The notes beneath the pieces were generated by a model, which did no database searches, was not told where the DNA came from, and saw only the letters and a list, made by a program, of their open reading frames with translations. The translations under genes and the position numbers were made by a program. From NCBI GenBank assembly GCA_945862215.1, contig CAMAXY010000005.1, positions 1 to 64,000 on the forward strand: a stretch of DNA of 64,000 bases. Direction: 5' to 3'. The stretch is from Singulisphaera sp. GP187 (GTDB lineage Bacteria; Planctomycetota; Phycisphaerae; Phycisphaerales; SM1A02). Positions 1 through 9,201 of this stretch are shown here, in pieces; position 1 is the stretch's first letter; every line of letters starts with the position of its first letter.

Positions 1-490
1 TGATCTCTTCAAGCTTTGGATGCAGCGTGGGTTCGCCTCCGGTCACGCGAATCTTTCGTACTCCAAGTGAACCTGCCACTTTCGCAATCCGCGAAATTTC
101 GGTCGGGGAAAGCAACGCTTCGGGTGGTTGGAATTGCACATCGGGTTCCATGCAGTACACACATCGAAAGTTGCAGCGATCAGTGATACTGATGCGAAGA
201 TCCAAAATGGTCCGCCCATGCGAATCCATCATTCGTCTTGCCGCGCGGATTGCTTCTGGTGCTCGAGGCAATGGCTCGTTAATGGACTGCGCACGCGTTC
301 GAACTGTATTTGCCACATCACTCGGACTCGCCTTAAAAAGGTTCAGCGGGATAGCGGTGAAAGGTGACGCGCTGCGTTGCATTGCAGTTGAAAGACTATC
401 ACGCACAAGCCTACGCACGTTTCTAAAATAAGAATCATTTACAAAGAGGTTCTCACGCTCTGATGCAAGCGCCCTCGCATCGCCGTACAT
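1..490 (-). CDS. moaA: GTP 3',8-cyclase MoaA, radical SAM, 3'-truncated by window edge
   Basis: Reverse-strand translation from ATG at 490: ...ILDLRISITDRCNFRCVYCMEPDV...VRKIRVTGGEPTLHPKLEEI; CxxxCxxC radical SAM motif and TGGEP motif. Confidence 0.88.
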   Translation of the reverse strand, partial: MYGDARALASERENLFVNDSYFRNVRRLVRDSLSTAMQRSASPFTAIPLNLFKASPSDVANTVRTRAQSINEPLPRAPEAIRAARRMMDSHGRTILDLRISITDRCNFRCVYCMEPDVQFQPPEALLSPTEISRIAKVAGSLGVRKIRVTGGEPTLHPKLEEI

Positions 491-499
491 TTGTCGTGC

Positions 500-1234
500 A
501 TGACAGGATTTGAAATCCTCATTCTTGTGTCGCTCATTTGCGTGATGGCTGCGCTCTATGCCAGCGTTGGTCACGGTGGCGCATCGGGATATCTGGCAAT
601 CATGGCATTGCTTGGAGTCAGCGCCGCGCTGATGCGACCTTCCGCATTGATATTGAATGTTCTTGTTGCCGCTCTTGCCACAATCATGTTTGTTCGCGCA
701 GGTTTTTTTCGCTGGCAATTGTTGTGGCCATTTCTGATCACTTCGATTCCTTGCGCATTTCTTGCTGGCGCATACTCGATCAACGAGCCAACATTCAAAC
801 GACTTGTTGCTGCGACACTGGTCATCGCCGCGGTACGAATGTTCATGCCGCAACGAGACGCAGTCATTCGACCGCTGCCCATTCCACTTGCGGCAGTCAT
901 CGGAGGTTTGATCGGCGTCCTCTCTGGATTGGTGGGAATTGGCGGGGGAATTCTGCTCACACCGCTGATGATTCTTTGCAGATGGGCCACGCCGCGCGAG
1001 GCTGCTGCAGTTTCTGCTCCATTCATATTGCTCAATTCGCTTGCGGGACTTGGCGGGCTTCTATCTATAGGCCTCGTGGTCGAACCCTGGCTCTGGTGGG
1101 CATCCGCTGGCGCCATCGTCGGCGGATTGATTGGTTCTCGCTGGAGTATCCGCAGTGGATCACAGTTGTGGCTTCGAAGAGCGCTTGGAATCGTGCTGCT
1201 CGTTGCCGCTATCAAATTTGTTATCACTGCATAA
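500..1234 (+). CDS. TauE/SafE family sulfite exporter-like membrane protein
   Basis: ORF with multiple hydrophobic helices; ASVGHGGASGYLAIMALLG and GLVGIGGGILLTPLM motifs typical of TauE/SafE; TTG start at 491 also possible. Confidence 0.85.
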   Translation: MTGFEILILVSLICVMAALYASVGHGGASGYLAIMALLGVSAALMRPSALILNVLVAALATIMFVRAGFFRWQLLWPFLITSIPCAFLAGAYSINEPTFKRLVAATLVIAAVRMFMPQRDAVIRPLPIPLAAVIGGLIGVLSGLVGIGGGILLTPLMILCRWATPREAAAVSAPFILLNSLAGLGGLLSIGLVVEPWLWWASAGAIVGGLIGSRWSIRSGSQLWLRRALGIVLLVAAIKFVITA

Positions 1235-1732
1235 GTTTTCGACGCGCAGAATCCCTGCGCTCAAGATGCGTGCGCGAAGTCCGCCGCGATTTTTTAGGAA
1301 TTCCTCTGCGCCTGGCCCAAATGCTTCATTCATCCATAAGCATGGGCTGCATTCGGCGACACCTTCAAAGCGAATCCCTTGCACCTCGAATCGCTCAGCA
1401 ACAAGGTTGTTCAAATCAATTCCGCTCGTGATGATATTACGTCGAAGCACCCCAGCAGACTTTCCGACAACTTTGAATTGCTCGCAGAGATCTTGGAAGA
1501 CTTCTGCTGAAAAGAAAGTGACTTGCCCTTGATAGTTTTTCTTGTATCCAAAGAAACGATCTCCACGCAGACCTTCGCCCGCGACGCATTCCACTTCATC
1601 AACTGAAATTGTCGGATGCGTTCCTGCCGCTTTCCCATGATGCCCAAAAAAGTTATGCCCAGGCGAGATATGGATTTCTCGCACCAAGAAGGAGGTCGAG
1701 CATGCACTTTGGGTCTTTTCGGCAGATTTCAT
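1160..1732 (-). CDS. MOSC domain protein
   Basis: VREIHISPGHNFFGHHG..GLRGDRFFGY..LRRNIITSGIDLN..RFEVQGIRFEGVAECSPC pattern of MOSC domains; overlaps 3' end of TauE convergently. Confidence 0.8.
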   Translation of the reverse strand: MKSAEKTQSACSTSFLVREIHISPGHNFFGHHGKAAGTHPTISVDEVECVAGEGLRGDRFFGYKKNYQGQVTFFSAEVFQDLCEQFKVVGKSAGVLRRNIITSGIDLNNLVAERFEVQGIRFEGVAECSPCLWMNEAFGPGAEEFLKNRGGLRARILSAGILRVENLCSDNKFDSGNEQHDSKRSSKPQL

Positions 1733-1918
1733 AGATGATCGATTTGGTTCAAATCAGAATATCACCGCTATGACTTATTCGAGATACGCCTGCAAAAGTG
1801 AAAATCCCTGCCTGAACCAAAGCCGTCCCCAATTTGCATAAGAAACCCCTAAAGAGTCGATCAGATACAGCCAGCCAATCTATCACGGTTCTGCCCGTTT
1901 TTACTTCGGATCATTTGT

Positions 1919-3367
1919 ATGCAACTACTCAAGAACATTCGCCGCATGCTTCGCCCATGCACACTTCTCGCAACCGCATCGTCATTCATCTTTCTTTCAT
2001 CGTGTGCGAATGACCCAAGCCCAGTTCGATCGAGTCAACCTGCTCGACTCTCAGCATCACCCGCCCAACTCGCTGTCGAAACTCCTCAATCGCCGGCCCC
2101 GATTCCAAGTCCTGCGAAGACTCTCGCAGCGGATCTGCCCATCACTCCGAAACCGATTCCGCCAAAGCCGCTTCCGATTCCGCCGACCATGGAACCCGAA
2201 GTTGCAATTCGAATTGAAACTCTTGCGCTCAATCAGGTGGTCATCATCAATCACGCTGCGGGGCGACTGCAAATTTCTCCGGAGCATCCTTCGGCGAACG
2301 AACAAAATTGGACTGCAAACGCACCCATCGAGATTCGCTTGCAAGGTGATGGTTGGCGTGTGACTTCGGCAAATAAAGCTGGAACACCTTCTATAACCCG
2401 CGAATTTCCAGCAGGCGAATTGACTATTGAGTCTCTCAAAAGCGATTCGCGTCCCATTCAGTGGAACCAGAAGGAGTGGCCAGGAAAACTTCGCGTTGTA
2501 CGTACTCCAAACAATTTGGACTTAGTGATGGATGTCAAGATGGACTCCTATCTTCCTGGAGTCATCGCGAAGGAACTTTATCCATCGTGGTGCGATGCGG
2601 CCTATCATGCGCAAGCGATCGCTGCGCGAAGTTTCGCAGTCGTTGAAGAGGCGCGCTGGGAAGGTCGACGACACTATGACATGGTTGCGGGACAGCAAAG
2701 CCAAGCATGGATCGGCGCAACTGAAAACCTCAAGGCACTCGCTGCAGTTCGTGATACGCGAGGTCAAGTCTTGGTGCACGATGGGTTAGTTGTCCCGGCG
2801 TACTACTCGAGTGCGTGCGGTGGTCGACCTGCAAACGCGCTTGGCGTGCTCACTGACAATCCATTTCACAACATCGATTGTGTCTCGACAGGAAATGTCT
2901 CTGCTCGTCGCACTTCATGCTGTGAAACAACTTCGGTTGCGACATGGAAAGCGTCTATCACACTGACGAAAGTTCAGGCTCGTCTTCAAGCGTGGGGGAG
3001 TGCAAATGGCCGCGCAGACTTAGCCGCTCTTGAAATTCCGACAAGCATCGTGGTCGCAGAGAAAAACGCGGCAGGTCGTCCCGAGCAGTTTCGTATTCAG
3101 GCTCGCAAGGGCGGCTCGGTCCTCATCGAGTCAGAAGATTTTCGTCGCGCAATGAATGCCGCAGGAGACCCAAAGTCCAGCATGCGTTCGTGCGATTGTT
3201 CCATTCGAATTGCAGGGGGAAATGCAGAGTTTTCTGGGCGCGGATTTGGCCATGGCGTGGGACTTTGCCAACACGGTGCGCAGGATATGGGTCGCAAGAG
3301 CAGGACCTATCAAGAGATTCTTGCCCGTTACTATCCTCAATCAATGATCGTGCAGGCTTGGAAATAA
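1919..3367 (+). CDS. SpoIID/LytB domain secreted protein (lipoprotein-like N-terminus)
   Basis: DSYLPGVIAKELYPSWCDAAYHAQAIAARSFAV ... YYSSACGG ... GRGFGHGVGLCQHGAQDMG are SpoIID signatures; Cys in LSSCAN. Confidence 0.87.
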   Translation: MQLLKNIRRMLRPCTLLATASSFIFLSSCANDPSPVRSSQPARLSASPAQLAVETPQSPAPIPSPAKTLAADLPITPKPIPPKPLPIPPTMEPEVAIRIETLALNQVVIINHAAGRLQISPEHPSANEQNWTANAPIEIRLQGDGWRVTSANKAGTPSITREFPAGELTIESLKSDSRPIQWNQKEWPGKLRVVRTPNNLDLVMDVKMDSYLPGVIAKELYPSWCDAAYHAQAIAARSFAVVEEARWEGRRHYDMVAGQQSQAWIGATENLKALAAVRDTRGQVLVHDGLVVPAYYSSACGGRPANALGVLTDNPFHNIDCVSTGNVSARRTSCCETTSVATWKASITLTKVQARLQAWGSANGRADLAALEIPTSIVVAEKNAAGRPEQFRIQARKGGSVLIESEDFRRAMNAAGDPKSSMRSCDCSIRIAGGNAEFSGRGFGHGVGLCQHGAQDMGRKSRTYQEILARYYPQSMIVQAWK

Positions 3368-3370
3368 TCT

Positions 3371-3982
3371 GTGTTTACTGGACTTGTCCAATCCGTCGGC
3401 ACAATCGCTCATCACACAGCAACCGCAAGTGGAAAGCACATGGTCATCCAATGTGGCGAGATGGCGTCGCGACTTCGCCGTGGTGATTCGGTCAGCGTTC
3501 ACGGCGTGTGTTTGACAGCAGTCGAAATTCGCTCGGGTCAATTCGAGGTTGATGTCATTCCTCAAACTCTTTCGATGACAACACTCGGTGCAATGTCCGA
3601 CGGGGATTCAGTCAATCTCGAACCGGCACTGCGCATGGGAGATCCGATGGGGGGTCATATCGTGCAGGGCCATGTCGATTCAATCGGCGAAATTTCTCTC
3701 GTTGATCGGACGGATGGCCAGTGGCGCATTCGAGTGAAGTCACTGCGCAACGATCGCGATTCTCTGGCACTCATCACTGCGCAAGGTTCGATCACCTTAA
3801 ACGGCGTATCACTGACGATTGCACATTGCAACACAGATTGGTTTGAAGTTGCGCTGATTCCAGAAACTCTTGCACGCACGACTCTTGGCAAAGCGGTGGC
3901 TGGAGATCGCGTCAACATAGAAATCGATTCGGTTGCACGGATGATTGATCAAGCAGTTCGTCGATACCTTGACGCGCGATAG
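3371..3982 (+). CDS. ribE: Riboflavin synthase alpha subunit
   Basis: MFTGLVQSVGTI (GTG start), duplicated lumazine-binding domains, GGHIVQGHVD and NGVSLTI motifs. Confidence 0.93.
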   Translation: MFTGLVQSVGTIAHHTATASGKHMVIQCGEMASRLRRGDSVSVHGVCLTAVEIRSGQFEVDVIPQTLSMTTLGAMSDGDSVNLEPALRMGDPMGGHIVQGHVDSIGEISLVDRTDGQWRIRVKSLRNDRDSLALITAQGSITLNGVSLTIAHCNTDWFEVALIPETLARTTLGKAVAGDRVNIEIDSVARMIDQAVRRYLDAR

Positions 3983-4002
3983 TCCGCCACGCTGCAGTCA
4001 GT

Positions 4003-5247
4003 TCAAATCCCAGTCCAACTCGCACAAAGTAAAGTCAGATCGTCGATCTGTGGAAAGTCGTCCGATTCTTCGTCGAGTCGTTTGTTGATGTTCTCAATGA
4101 ATGCTTGCGAACTTTCGACCGATGCGAATTCATTGAAGACATCCAAGTATCTATGGTTGGGCAATCGTGGCGCAGAAGGATCGTGACCCAACTCTGGGAA
4201 TGCCTGCTCGAATCCGTCGGTATAAAAAAGAAGCTTGTCGCCTGCAGAAAGAGTGATCACCTTTTCGGTGAAAGTTTCGTCTTCAAATACTCCTAGAAGT
4301 CCGCCGACAGTTAGAATCGCTTCGCACGTACCTCCGCGAGAAATCCGCATCATCGGAAGATGCCCAGCACTTGCAACAGTGAGTTGTCGATTGCGTGTAT
4401 CGATGATCGCATAAATTGCAGTTGCGAAACGCGTGGTTCGCCCAACGCGAGTCATCATGTCTGCATTCACCTGAGTGAGTGCCTCGCTTGGGGAAAGAAT
4501 GCGATAAGAATTTCCATTGATCTCTTTCGTTGGGAGACTTCGAGAAATGACCAATGTCAGCAGCGCTGCAGGCACGCCATGGCCTACCGCGTCCGTTACA
4601 AAGAGTCCAAGATGATGCTCGTCCAGACGCATGACGTTATAAAGATCGCCTGAGACATAGGCGGCAGGCCGCCAGAGAGCCGCCGATGCAATTCCCCCGA
4701 GGGTAGGCAATATGCGCGGCAGAAACTCTCGCTGAACGCTGGCTGCCAATTGTAATTCTTCTTGAATATTGTCGATCTGGTTGCGCAATCCACCAGAAAA
4801 TTTTATCGCTGATGCCGTGTCAAGTTGCAGTCGTCGAATCTCTCGTTGTCGCGCGATGAGTGCGGACAAAGCTGTCGCCAAATGTTCTGGTCCAAGTTGC
4901 GGGTCAAGCACAAATGAAATTCCCGCGGGCGCATCTTGACTCCCGCCAAATTCTGCACAAAGTGCGACGACAGGAATCATCGAAGAGATCGCCTCCTCGA
5001 TTGCAGGTGACTGCATGTTTTCGACAGTTGGAGCGCCGACAACTACTAACACTTGCACTTCTCGGACAGCCATTGCAATAGAAATAGGTTCGCGCTCGTT
5101 CATAACCCGAGCATCAAAATCGAACCGTTCACAGAGCACCCGCGCCACCGTTTCGTGCGTGTCGCCAGGCTGAAGCGACATGACTGCAATTTGTGGTTGC
5201 AGAGTTCGCCGAGATTGATGTTGTGATGGAATTGCCAAGAGAATCAA
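4003..5247 (-). CDS. SpoIIE/PP2C-type serine phosphatase with N-terminal receiver-like region
   Basis: LAASVQREFLPRILP..SGDLYNVMRLDEHHLGLFVTDAVGHGVPAALLT..FYTDGFEQA typical RsbU/SpoIIE. Confidence 0.87.
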   Translation of the reverse strand: MILLAIPSQHQSRRTLQPQIAVMSLQPGDTHETVARVLCERFDFDARVMNEREPISIAMAVREVQVLVVVGAPTVENMQSPAIEEAISSMIPVVALCAEFGGSQDAPAGISFVLDPQLGPEHLATALSALIARQREIRRLQLDTASAIKFSGGLRNQIDNIQEELQLAASVQREFLPRILPTLGGIASAALWRPAAYVSGDLYNVMRLDEHHLGLFVTDAVGHGVPAALLTLVISRSLPTKEINGNSYRILSPSEALTQVNADMMTRVGRTTRFATAIYAIIDTRNRQLTVASAGHLPMMRISRGGTCEAILTVGGLLGVFEDETFTEKVITLSAGDKLLFYTDGFEQAFPELGHDPSAPRLPNHRYLDVFNEFASVESSQAFIENINKRLDEESDDFPQIDDLTLLCASWTGI

Positions 5248-5277
5248 ATGGTAATGAATCGCTAGTATTTTGGGTAT

Positions 5278-5565
5278 ATGGCAAACAAACTCTCATCTGC
5301 TGAAATCACTGCGAAAATGTTATGCGTCCCACAATGGTCCCGCTCTGGAGATTTGATTGAGCGGACTTTTGCTTTTCCAGATTTCATCGCATCGATGCGA
5401 TTCGTCAATCAGATGGCAACTGAAGCAGAGCGCACACAGCATCACCCTGACATTCTCGTCAAATACAACAAAGTCACGCTTGGATATTCAACACATGATG
5501 CTGGTGGATTGACGGTCAAAGATTTCGATGGTGCGATCGCTGCTGATACGGCGTGCGGAATCTGA
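5278..5565 (+). CDS. 4a-hydroxytetrahydrobiopterin dehydratase (PCD)
   Basis: 95 aa; FPDFIASMRFVNQMATEAERTQHHPDILVKYNKVTLGYSTHDAGGLTVKD matches PCD family pattern. Confidence 0.87.
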   Translation: MANKLSSAEITAKMLCVPQWSRSGDLIERTFAFPDFIASMRFVNQMATEAERTQHHPDILVKYNKVTLGYSTHDAGGLTVKDFDGAIAADTACGI

Positions 5566-5602
5566 ACAAGCCCGCCTGATCGAGCCCGCCTGAACAAGAA
5601 CT

Positions 5603-6670
5603 TTACTTCGTATCTTTCGTGCTTCGCATCAATTCCTGTCGAACATATGTCGCTCGCACTTCTCGATCAGCTTCTTCGCTTTCGAGTGAACGAGGATCGA
5701 TCAGAGAAAGATGCGCTGGTTGCACTTGTAGAAGCAAGCGCTGAATAGTCGTCAGTTCAATCGGAAGAAGCCCCATCACCACACCGAAGCGCATACGACT
5801 GAGATCCTTGGTCGCCGCATCGGCAGTCAACAATCGCGCTGCGCTCAAATTTGCATGTGACCGAAAGACGATGTCTTCGATTCGGCTTCGATAACGGGCA
5901 AGAGCCGCGGTGCGGGCTTCGCGCTCGTATCCGATCAAGCGAGGAAGCACGATGCCGTTGAATTCTTCAAGCAGTGCATCTTCGGTTGCTCCAAGAGTTG
6001 TTTGATTCGAAAACTGAAAGAAATCTCCGATCGATTCCGAACCTTCGCCGTAATAACCGCGCACAGCAAGATGCAGTTCCTTTGCCGCGCGCTTGATTCG
6101 ATCCGTTTCCTTCATAATCTGCGCGCCTGGTAGATGGAGCATCGCACTCATGCGAATGCCACACCCAACATTTGTCGGGCAGGCAGTCAGATATCCCCAT
6201 CGAGGATGAAATGAAAAATTGGTGCAATTCGCCAGCGCATTTTCGAGTGCGAATGCCTCCTTGAATGCATCGGATAATCGAGACCCTGCGCAAAGAAATT
6301 GAATGCGCAGATGATCTTCTTCATTGACCATAATGCTTGAATGTTCGTCGCTGGAAAGAGCGAGGGCACGCGGTCCGTCGCTATTGGCAAAGTGACGCGA
6401 GACAAGGTGCCTTTCAGAAAGCAGAATGCGATCACGCGATGGCGCGGATTGCAATTCGATCCACCGCATTCCGTGATCGTGATCGGTTCCATTGCAAGAC
6501 TGATCAACTGCGCGGCGAACAACGCGCATGATTTCTTGTCGTACTGGATTGCTTGCTCGACTGATGAAGGGAAAACCAGAGATGTTGCGCGCCAAACGCA
6601 CGCGACTTGTCACGACGACATCGGAATCTGGCCCGACTTGGGACATTGCAGCAGAGAAGGGCTGGCTCAT
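5603..6670 (-). CDS. mcsB: Protein-arginine kinase McsB
   Basis: VVVTSRVRLARNISGFPF, IMVNEEDHLRIQ, LTACPTNVGCGIRMSAMLHLP, guanido-kinase-type motifs; 4-bp overlap with mcsA. Confidence 0.93.
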   Translation of the reverse strand: MSQPFSAAMSQVGPDSDVVVTSRVRLARNISGFPFISRASNPVRQEIMRVVRRAVDQSCNGTDHDHGMRWIELQSAPSRDRILLSERHLVSRHFANSDGPRALALSSDEHSSIMVNEEDHLRIQFLCAGSRLSDAFKEAFALENALANCTNFSFHPRWGYLTACPTNVGCGIRMSAMLHLPGAQIMKETDRIKRAAKELHLAVRGYYGEGSESIGDFFQFSNQTTLGATEDALLEEFNGIVLPRLIGYEREARTAALARYRSRIEDIVFRSHANLSAARLLTADAATKDLSRMRFGVVMGLLPIELTTIQRLLLQVQPAHLSLIDPRSLESEEADREVRATYVRQELMRSTKDTK

Positions 6671-7164
6671 GGCGATGGAGAATCCAATGCCTTCAGTTCG
6701 TCTCGCAATTTCGCAGCGCGTTCGTATTGTTCCGCAGCGACTGCAGCTTCAAGATCACGCATCATCTTCACGCGCAAGTTCTGCACGCGTTCGATTTCCG
6801 CTCCGCCTACTGGGCTTCTTCCCAAATGATGTGTCGCACCATCTTGCGCACTCTCGATAACTTTTTCGATCATCGGCATGAACGCGTCATAACACGCAGG
6901 GCATCCCAGCGTTGCGGACTTTCGAAAAATCGTGAAAGTCAAACCGCATGCAGCGCACTTTGCAGATCGTTCTTTGCTCTTGGCGGCTTCAACTTTCGCA
7001 ACAGATCCAAGCTTTGGAAAAATATCTGCGAGATGTTGCTCGACTGGCAGCGGATATCCAGCAGCGATGGCATGATCCGAGCACAAGTGAACTTCTTTCG
7101 AATCGCCGCCTTTGATGACGATTTCGTGGACAACAGCGGGCTTATCGCAATGATCGCAGTTCAT
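6667..7164 (-). CDS. mcsA: McsA-like zinc-binding UvrB/UvrC-motif protein
   Basis: MNCDHCDKPAVVHE, CAACGLTF..LGCPACYDAF, C-terminal MRDLEAAVAAEQYERAAKLRDELK UVR motif. Confidence 0.87.
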   Translation of the reverse strand: MNCDHCDKPAVVHEIVIKGGDSKEVHLCSDHAIAAGYPLPVEQHLADIFPKLGSVAKVEAAKSKERSAKCAACGLTFTIFRKSATLGCPACYDAFMPMIEKVIESAQDGATHHLGRSPVGGAEIERVQNLRVKMMRDLEAAVAAEQYERAAKLRDELKALDSPSP

Positions 7165-8000
7165 TTCTGAACCACCACTCGGCGAATCTCCGCAAGTTGC
7201 CCCAAGAGAGCAGGCATGCGATCAAGAAGTTGAATCGTCGATCGATCACTCAGCGAAGCCGCGGGATCTGGATGACACTCAAGAAAAATTGCATCAACAC
7301 CAGCCGCAACTGCAGCGCGCGCAAGCAGCGGTGCATGATGAGGATTCCCGCCACTTGTCTCACCTTCTCCAGGTTTTTGTGTCGAATGAGTTGCATCAAA
7401 GCAAACGGGAACGCCCATCTGCATCATGTCGCCGACACCAGCGAAGTCATTCACAAGTCTGTGATATCCAAAGAACGTGCCGCGTTCAGTCAACATAATT
7501 TGTTTCGCACCACTCTCACGCAATTTGCCGATCGCTCCAACCATTTCGACGGGAGCCATAAATTGTCCCTTCTTCACATTCACTGCTCTGCCAGTTGCCG
7601 CCGCGGCTGCGAGCAAGTCGGTTTGCCGCGCGAGGAATGCAGGAATCTGCAAGATGTCGACAGCCTGCGCGGCGCGCGCTGCTTGTTGTGGTTCGTGAAT
7701 GTCAGTCGTGACAGGCACGCCCAAAGCAGATTTCAATTTCGCCAGCATGTCGCATCCACGTTCCAACCCAGGGCCGCGCGCGCTCTTGATGCTCGAACGA
7801 TTCGCTTTATCGAAGCTTGCTTTGAAGACAAATGAAAGTCCATGCTTTGCGCAGGCATCACGCATCGTTTCGCCGATGCGCATGTTGATTGCATCGCTTT
7901 CCAAGATGCATGGACCGGCAATAATCAGCAGGGGACCATAGGTTCCTGGACCCAAAGTCGATGGTGACTGCGAAAAAAACAAGGTGGTGTCAAGCGCCAT
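7161..8000 (-). CDS. kdsA: 3-deoxy-8-phosphooctulonate synthase
   Basis: LLIIAGPCILESDAI, FKASFDKANRSS, ARGPGLERGCDML, FLARQTDLL, DATHSTQKPG; start placed at MALDTTLFF. Confidence 0.93.
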   Translation of the reverse strand: MALDTTLFFSQSPSTLGPGTYGPLLIIAGPCILESDAINMRIGETMRDACAKHGLSFVFKASFDKANRSSIKSARGPGLERGCDMLAKLKSALGVPVTTDIHEPQQAARAAQAVDILQIPAFLARQTDLLAAAAATGRAVNVKKGQFMAPVEMVGAIGKLRESGAKQIMLTERGTFFGYHRLVNDFAGVGDMMQMGVPVCFDATHSTQKPGEGETSGGNPHHAPLLARAAVAAGVDAIFLECHPDPAASLSDRSTIQLLDRMPALLGQLAEIRRVVVQK

Positions 8001-8112
8001 TTTTAGTTTTTTCCAGTCAAAATAATCGTCATATTCATTGGCATTGCATCCTATTTTATCCGATAGTTCAATTGAAGGTGCGCACATTCCGTGCGTCTTC
8101 AGGAGGCTAGGA

Positions 8113-8937
8113 ATGAGCGATTCAAATCAAGACAAATTCCCTTCAGACAAATTCCCAGAAGATTGGCAAGGCTTTACCGAGATGGTCGAACGCTTGCTGA
8201 AGGGTTGGTATCAACAAAAGCCAGTCGAAATCATTTCTCCACTCAATTTGACAATTGATGGCAAGGCCTTGGGCCTCGAGAATCTCTTTCGCATGGTTCA
8301 GCAGGATCCCCAGCGCGGTCACGCGTTTGTGCGAAGTTATTTTGAGAGAATCTTCGAGGGCGATTCGGTCGGCTCAAGTTTGATCCCGTTCGCCGTCGCG
8401 CGTCATCGAATCATGCCTCGCATTCAGCCCGAGTCGATCTTCGAAGGCGTTGATCGTCAATCGATTGCACATTTGCCGTGGGTCAATGGAACGGTGATCG
8501 TCTTTGTGCTCGATATGCCGGAGATGACCGTCAGCGTTTCTACGGAGCAAATGATTCGGTGGGGGATTGGGCCGGAAGATCTCGAAGAAATTGCCCGACA
8601 GAATCTTGGTTCATACGCACCCGATCTTCAAGTGCAAGTGATCGCAAGTCACGACGGAGGGCGCGCCGCGCTCTTGTCTTTGAAAGATGGATATGACGCA
8701 GCTCGACTTCTTCTGTCGAAGTTGCATGAACGGCTGGCAAAAGAATTGCGTGGCGATTTCTATGTCGCAACGCCTGCGCGCGATGTCTTCATAGCACTTT
8801 CGTATGGTCCAGATCCTTTTCTTGATCGTATTCGTGCCAGAATTGCTCGCGATTATTCGCGCTTGCCTTATCCGATCACCAGCGATTTCTTCATCGTGAC
8901 CCGAGATGGGGTTGCGGGGACTTCCAAAGCTGCGTAG
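8113..8937 (+). CDS. Conserved hypothetical protein (DUF1444-like appearance)
   Basis: ORF with strong SD (aggagg at 8101) before ATG 8113. Confidence 0.7.
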   Translation: MSDSNQDKFPSDKFPEDWQGFTEMVERLLKGWYQQKPVEIISPLNLTIDGKALGLENLFRMVQQDPQRGHAFVRSYFERIFEGDSVGSSLIPFAVARHRIMPRIQPESIFEGVDRQSIAHLPWVNGTVIVFVLDMPEMTVSVSTEQMIRWGIGPEDLEEIARQNLGSYAPDLQVQVIASHDGGRAALLSLKDGYDAARLLLSKLHERLAKELRGDFYVATPARDVFIALSYGPDPFLDRIRARIARDYSRLPYPITSDFFIVTRDGVAGTSKAA

Positions 8938-8951
8938 TAACCTCCACTGAT

Positions 8952-9131
8952 ATGAAGGTCGAACCAATCCTCGCCGAACTCAATCGTCAACGCAATGATC
9001 TTTCCAAGGATCCCACCGATATCGAATGGTTTGCATTGCATCACGCATTCTGTTTCATCTCCTATCACATGGCTGACTTTCAGAAATATCTCGATGAAGT
9101 CGTGAAGCCTGGCGATCCGAAGCCGGAGTAG
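8952..9131 (+). CDS. Small hypothetical protein (59 aa)
   Basis: Open frame MKVEPILAELNRQRNDLSKDPTDIEWFALHHAFCFISYHMADFQKYLDEVVKPGDPKPE* just after previous gene. Confidence 0.6.
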   Translation: MKVEPILAELNRQRNDLSKDPTDIEWFALHHAFCFISYHMADFQKYLDEVVKPGDPKPE

Positions 9132-9201
9132 GCGTCGCAATCAAACACATCGGCAAATGTCTCCCGCTGTTCATGCAGCCGACTTTTCGTACGATGAGTT
9201 G

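Noticed and set aside
571-1227. Long antisense ORFs overlapping clear genes (e.g. 571-1227 -, 34350-34910 -, 62787-63539 +, 44189-44971 +)
   Set aside because: Shadow ORFs from codon bias opposite well-supported CDSs
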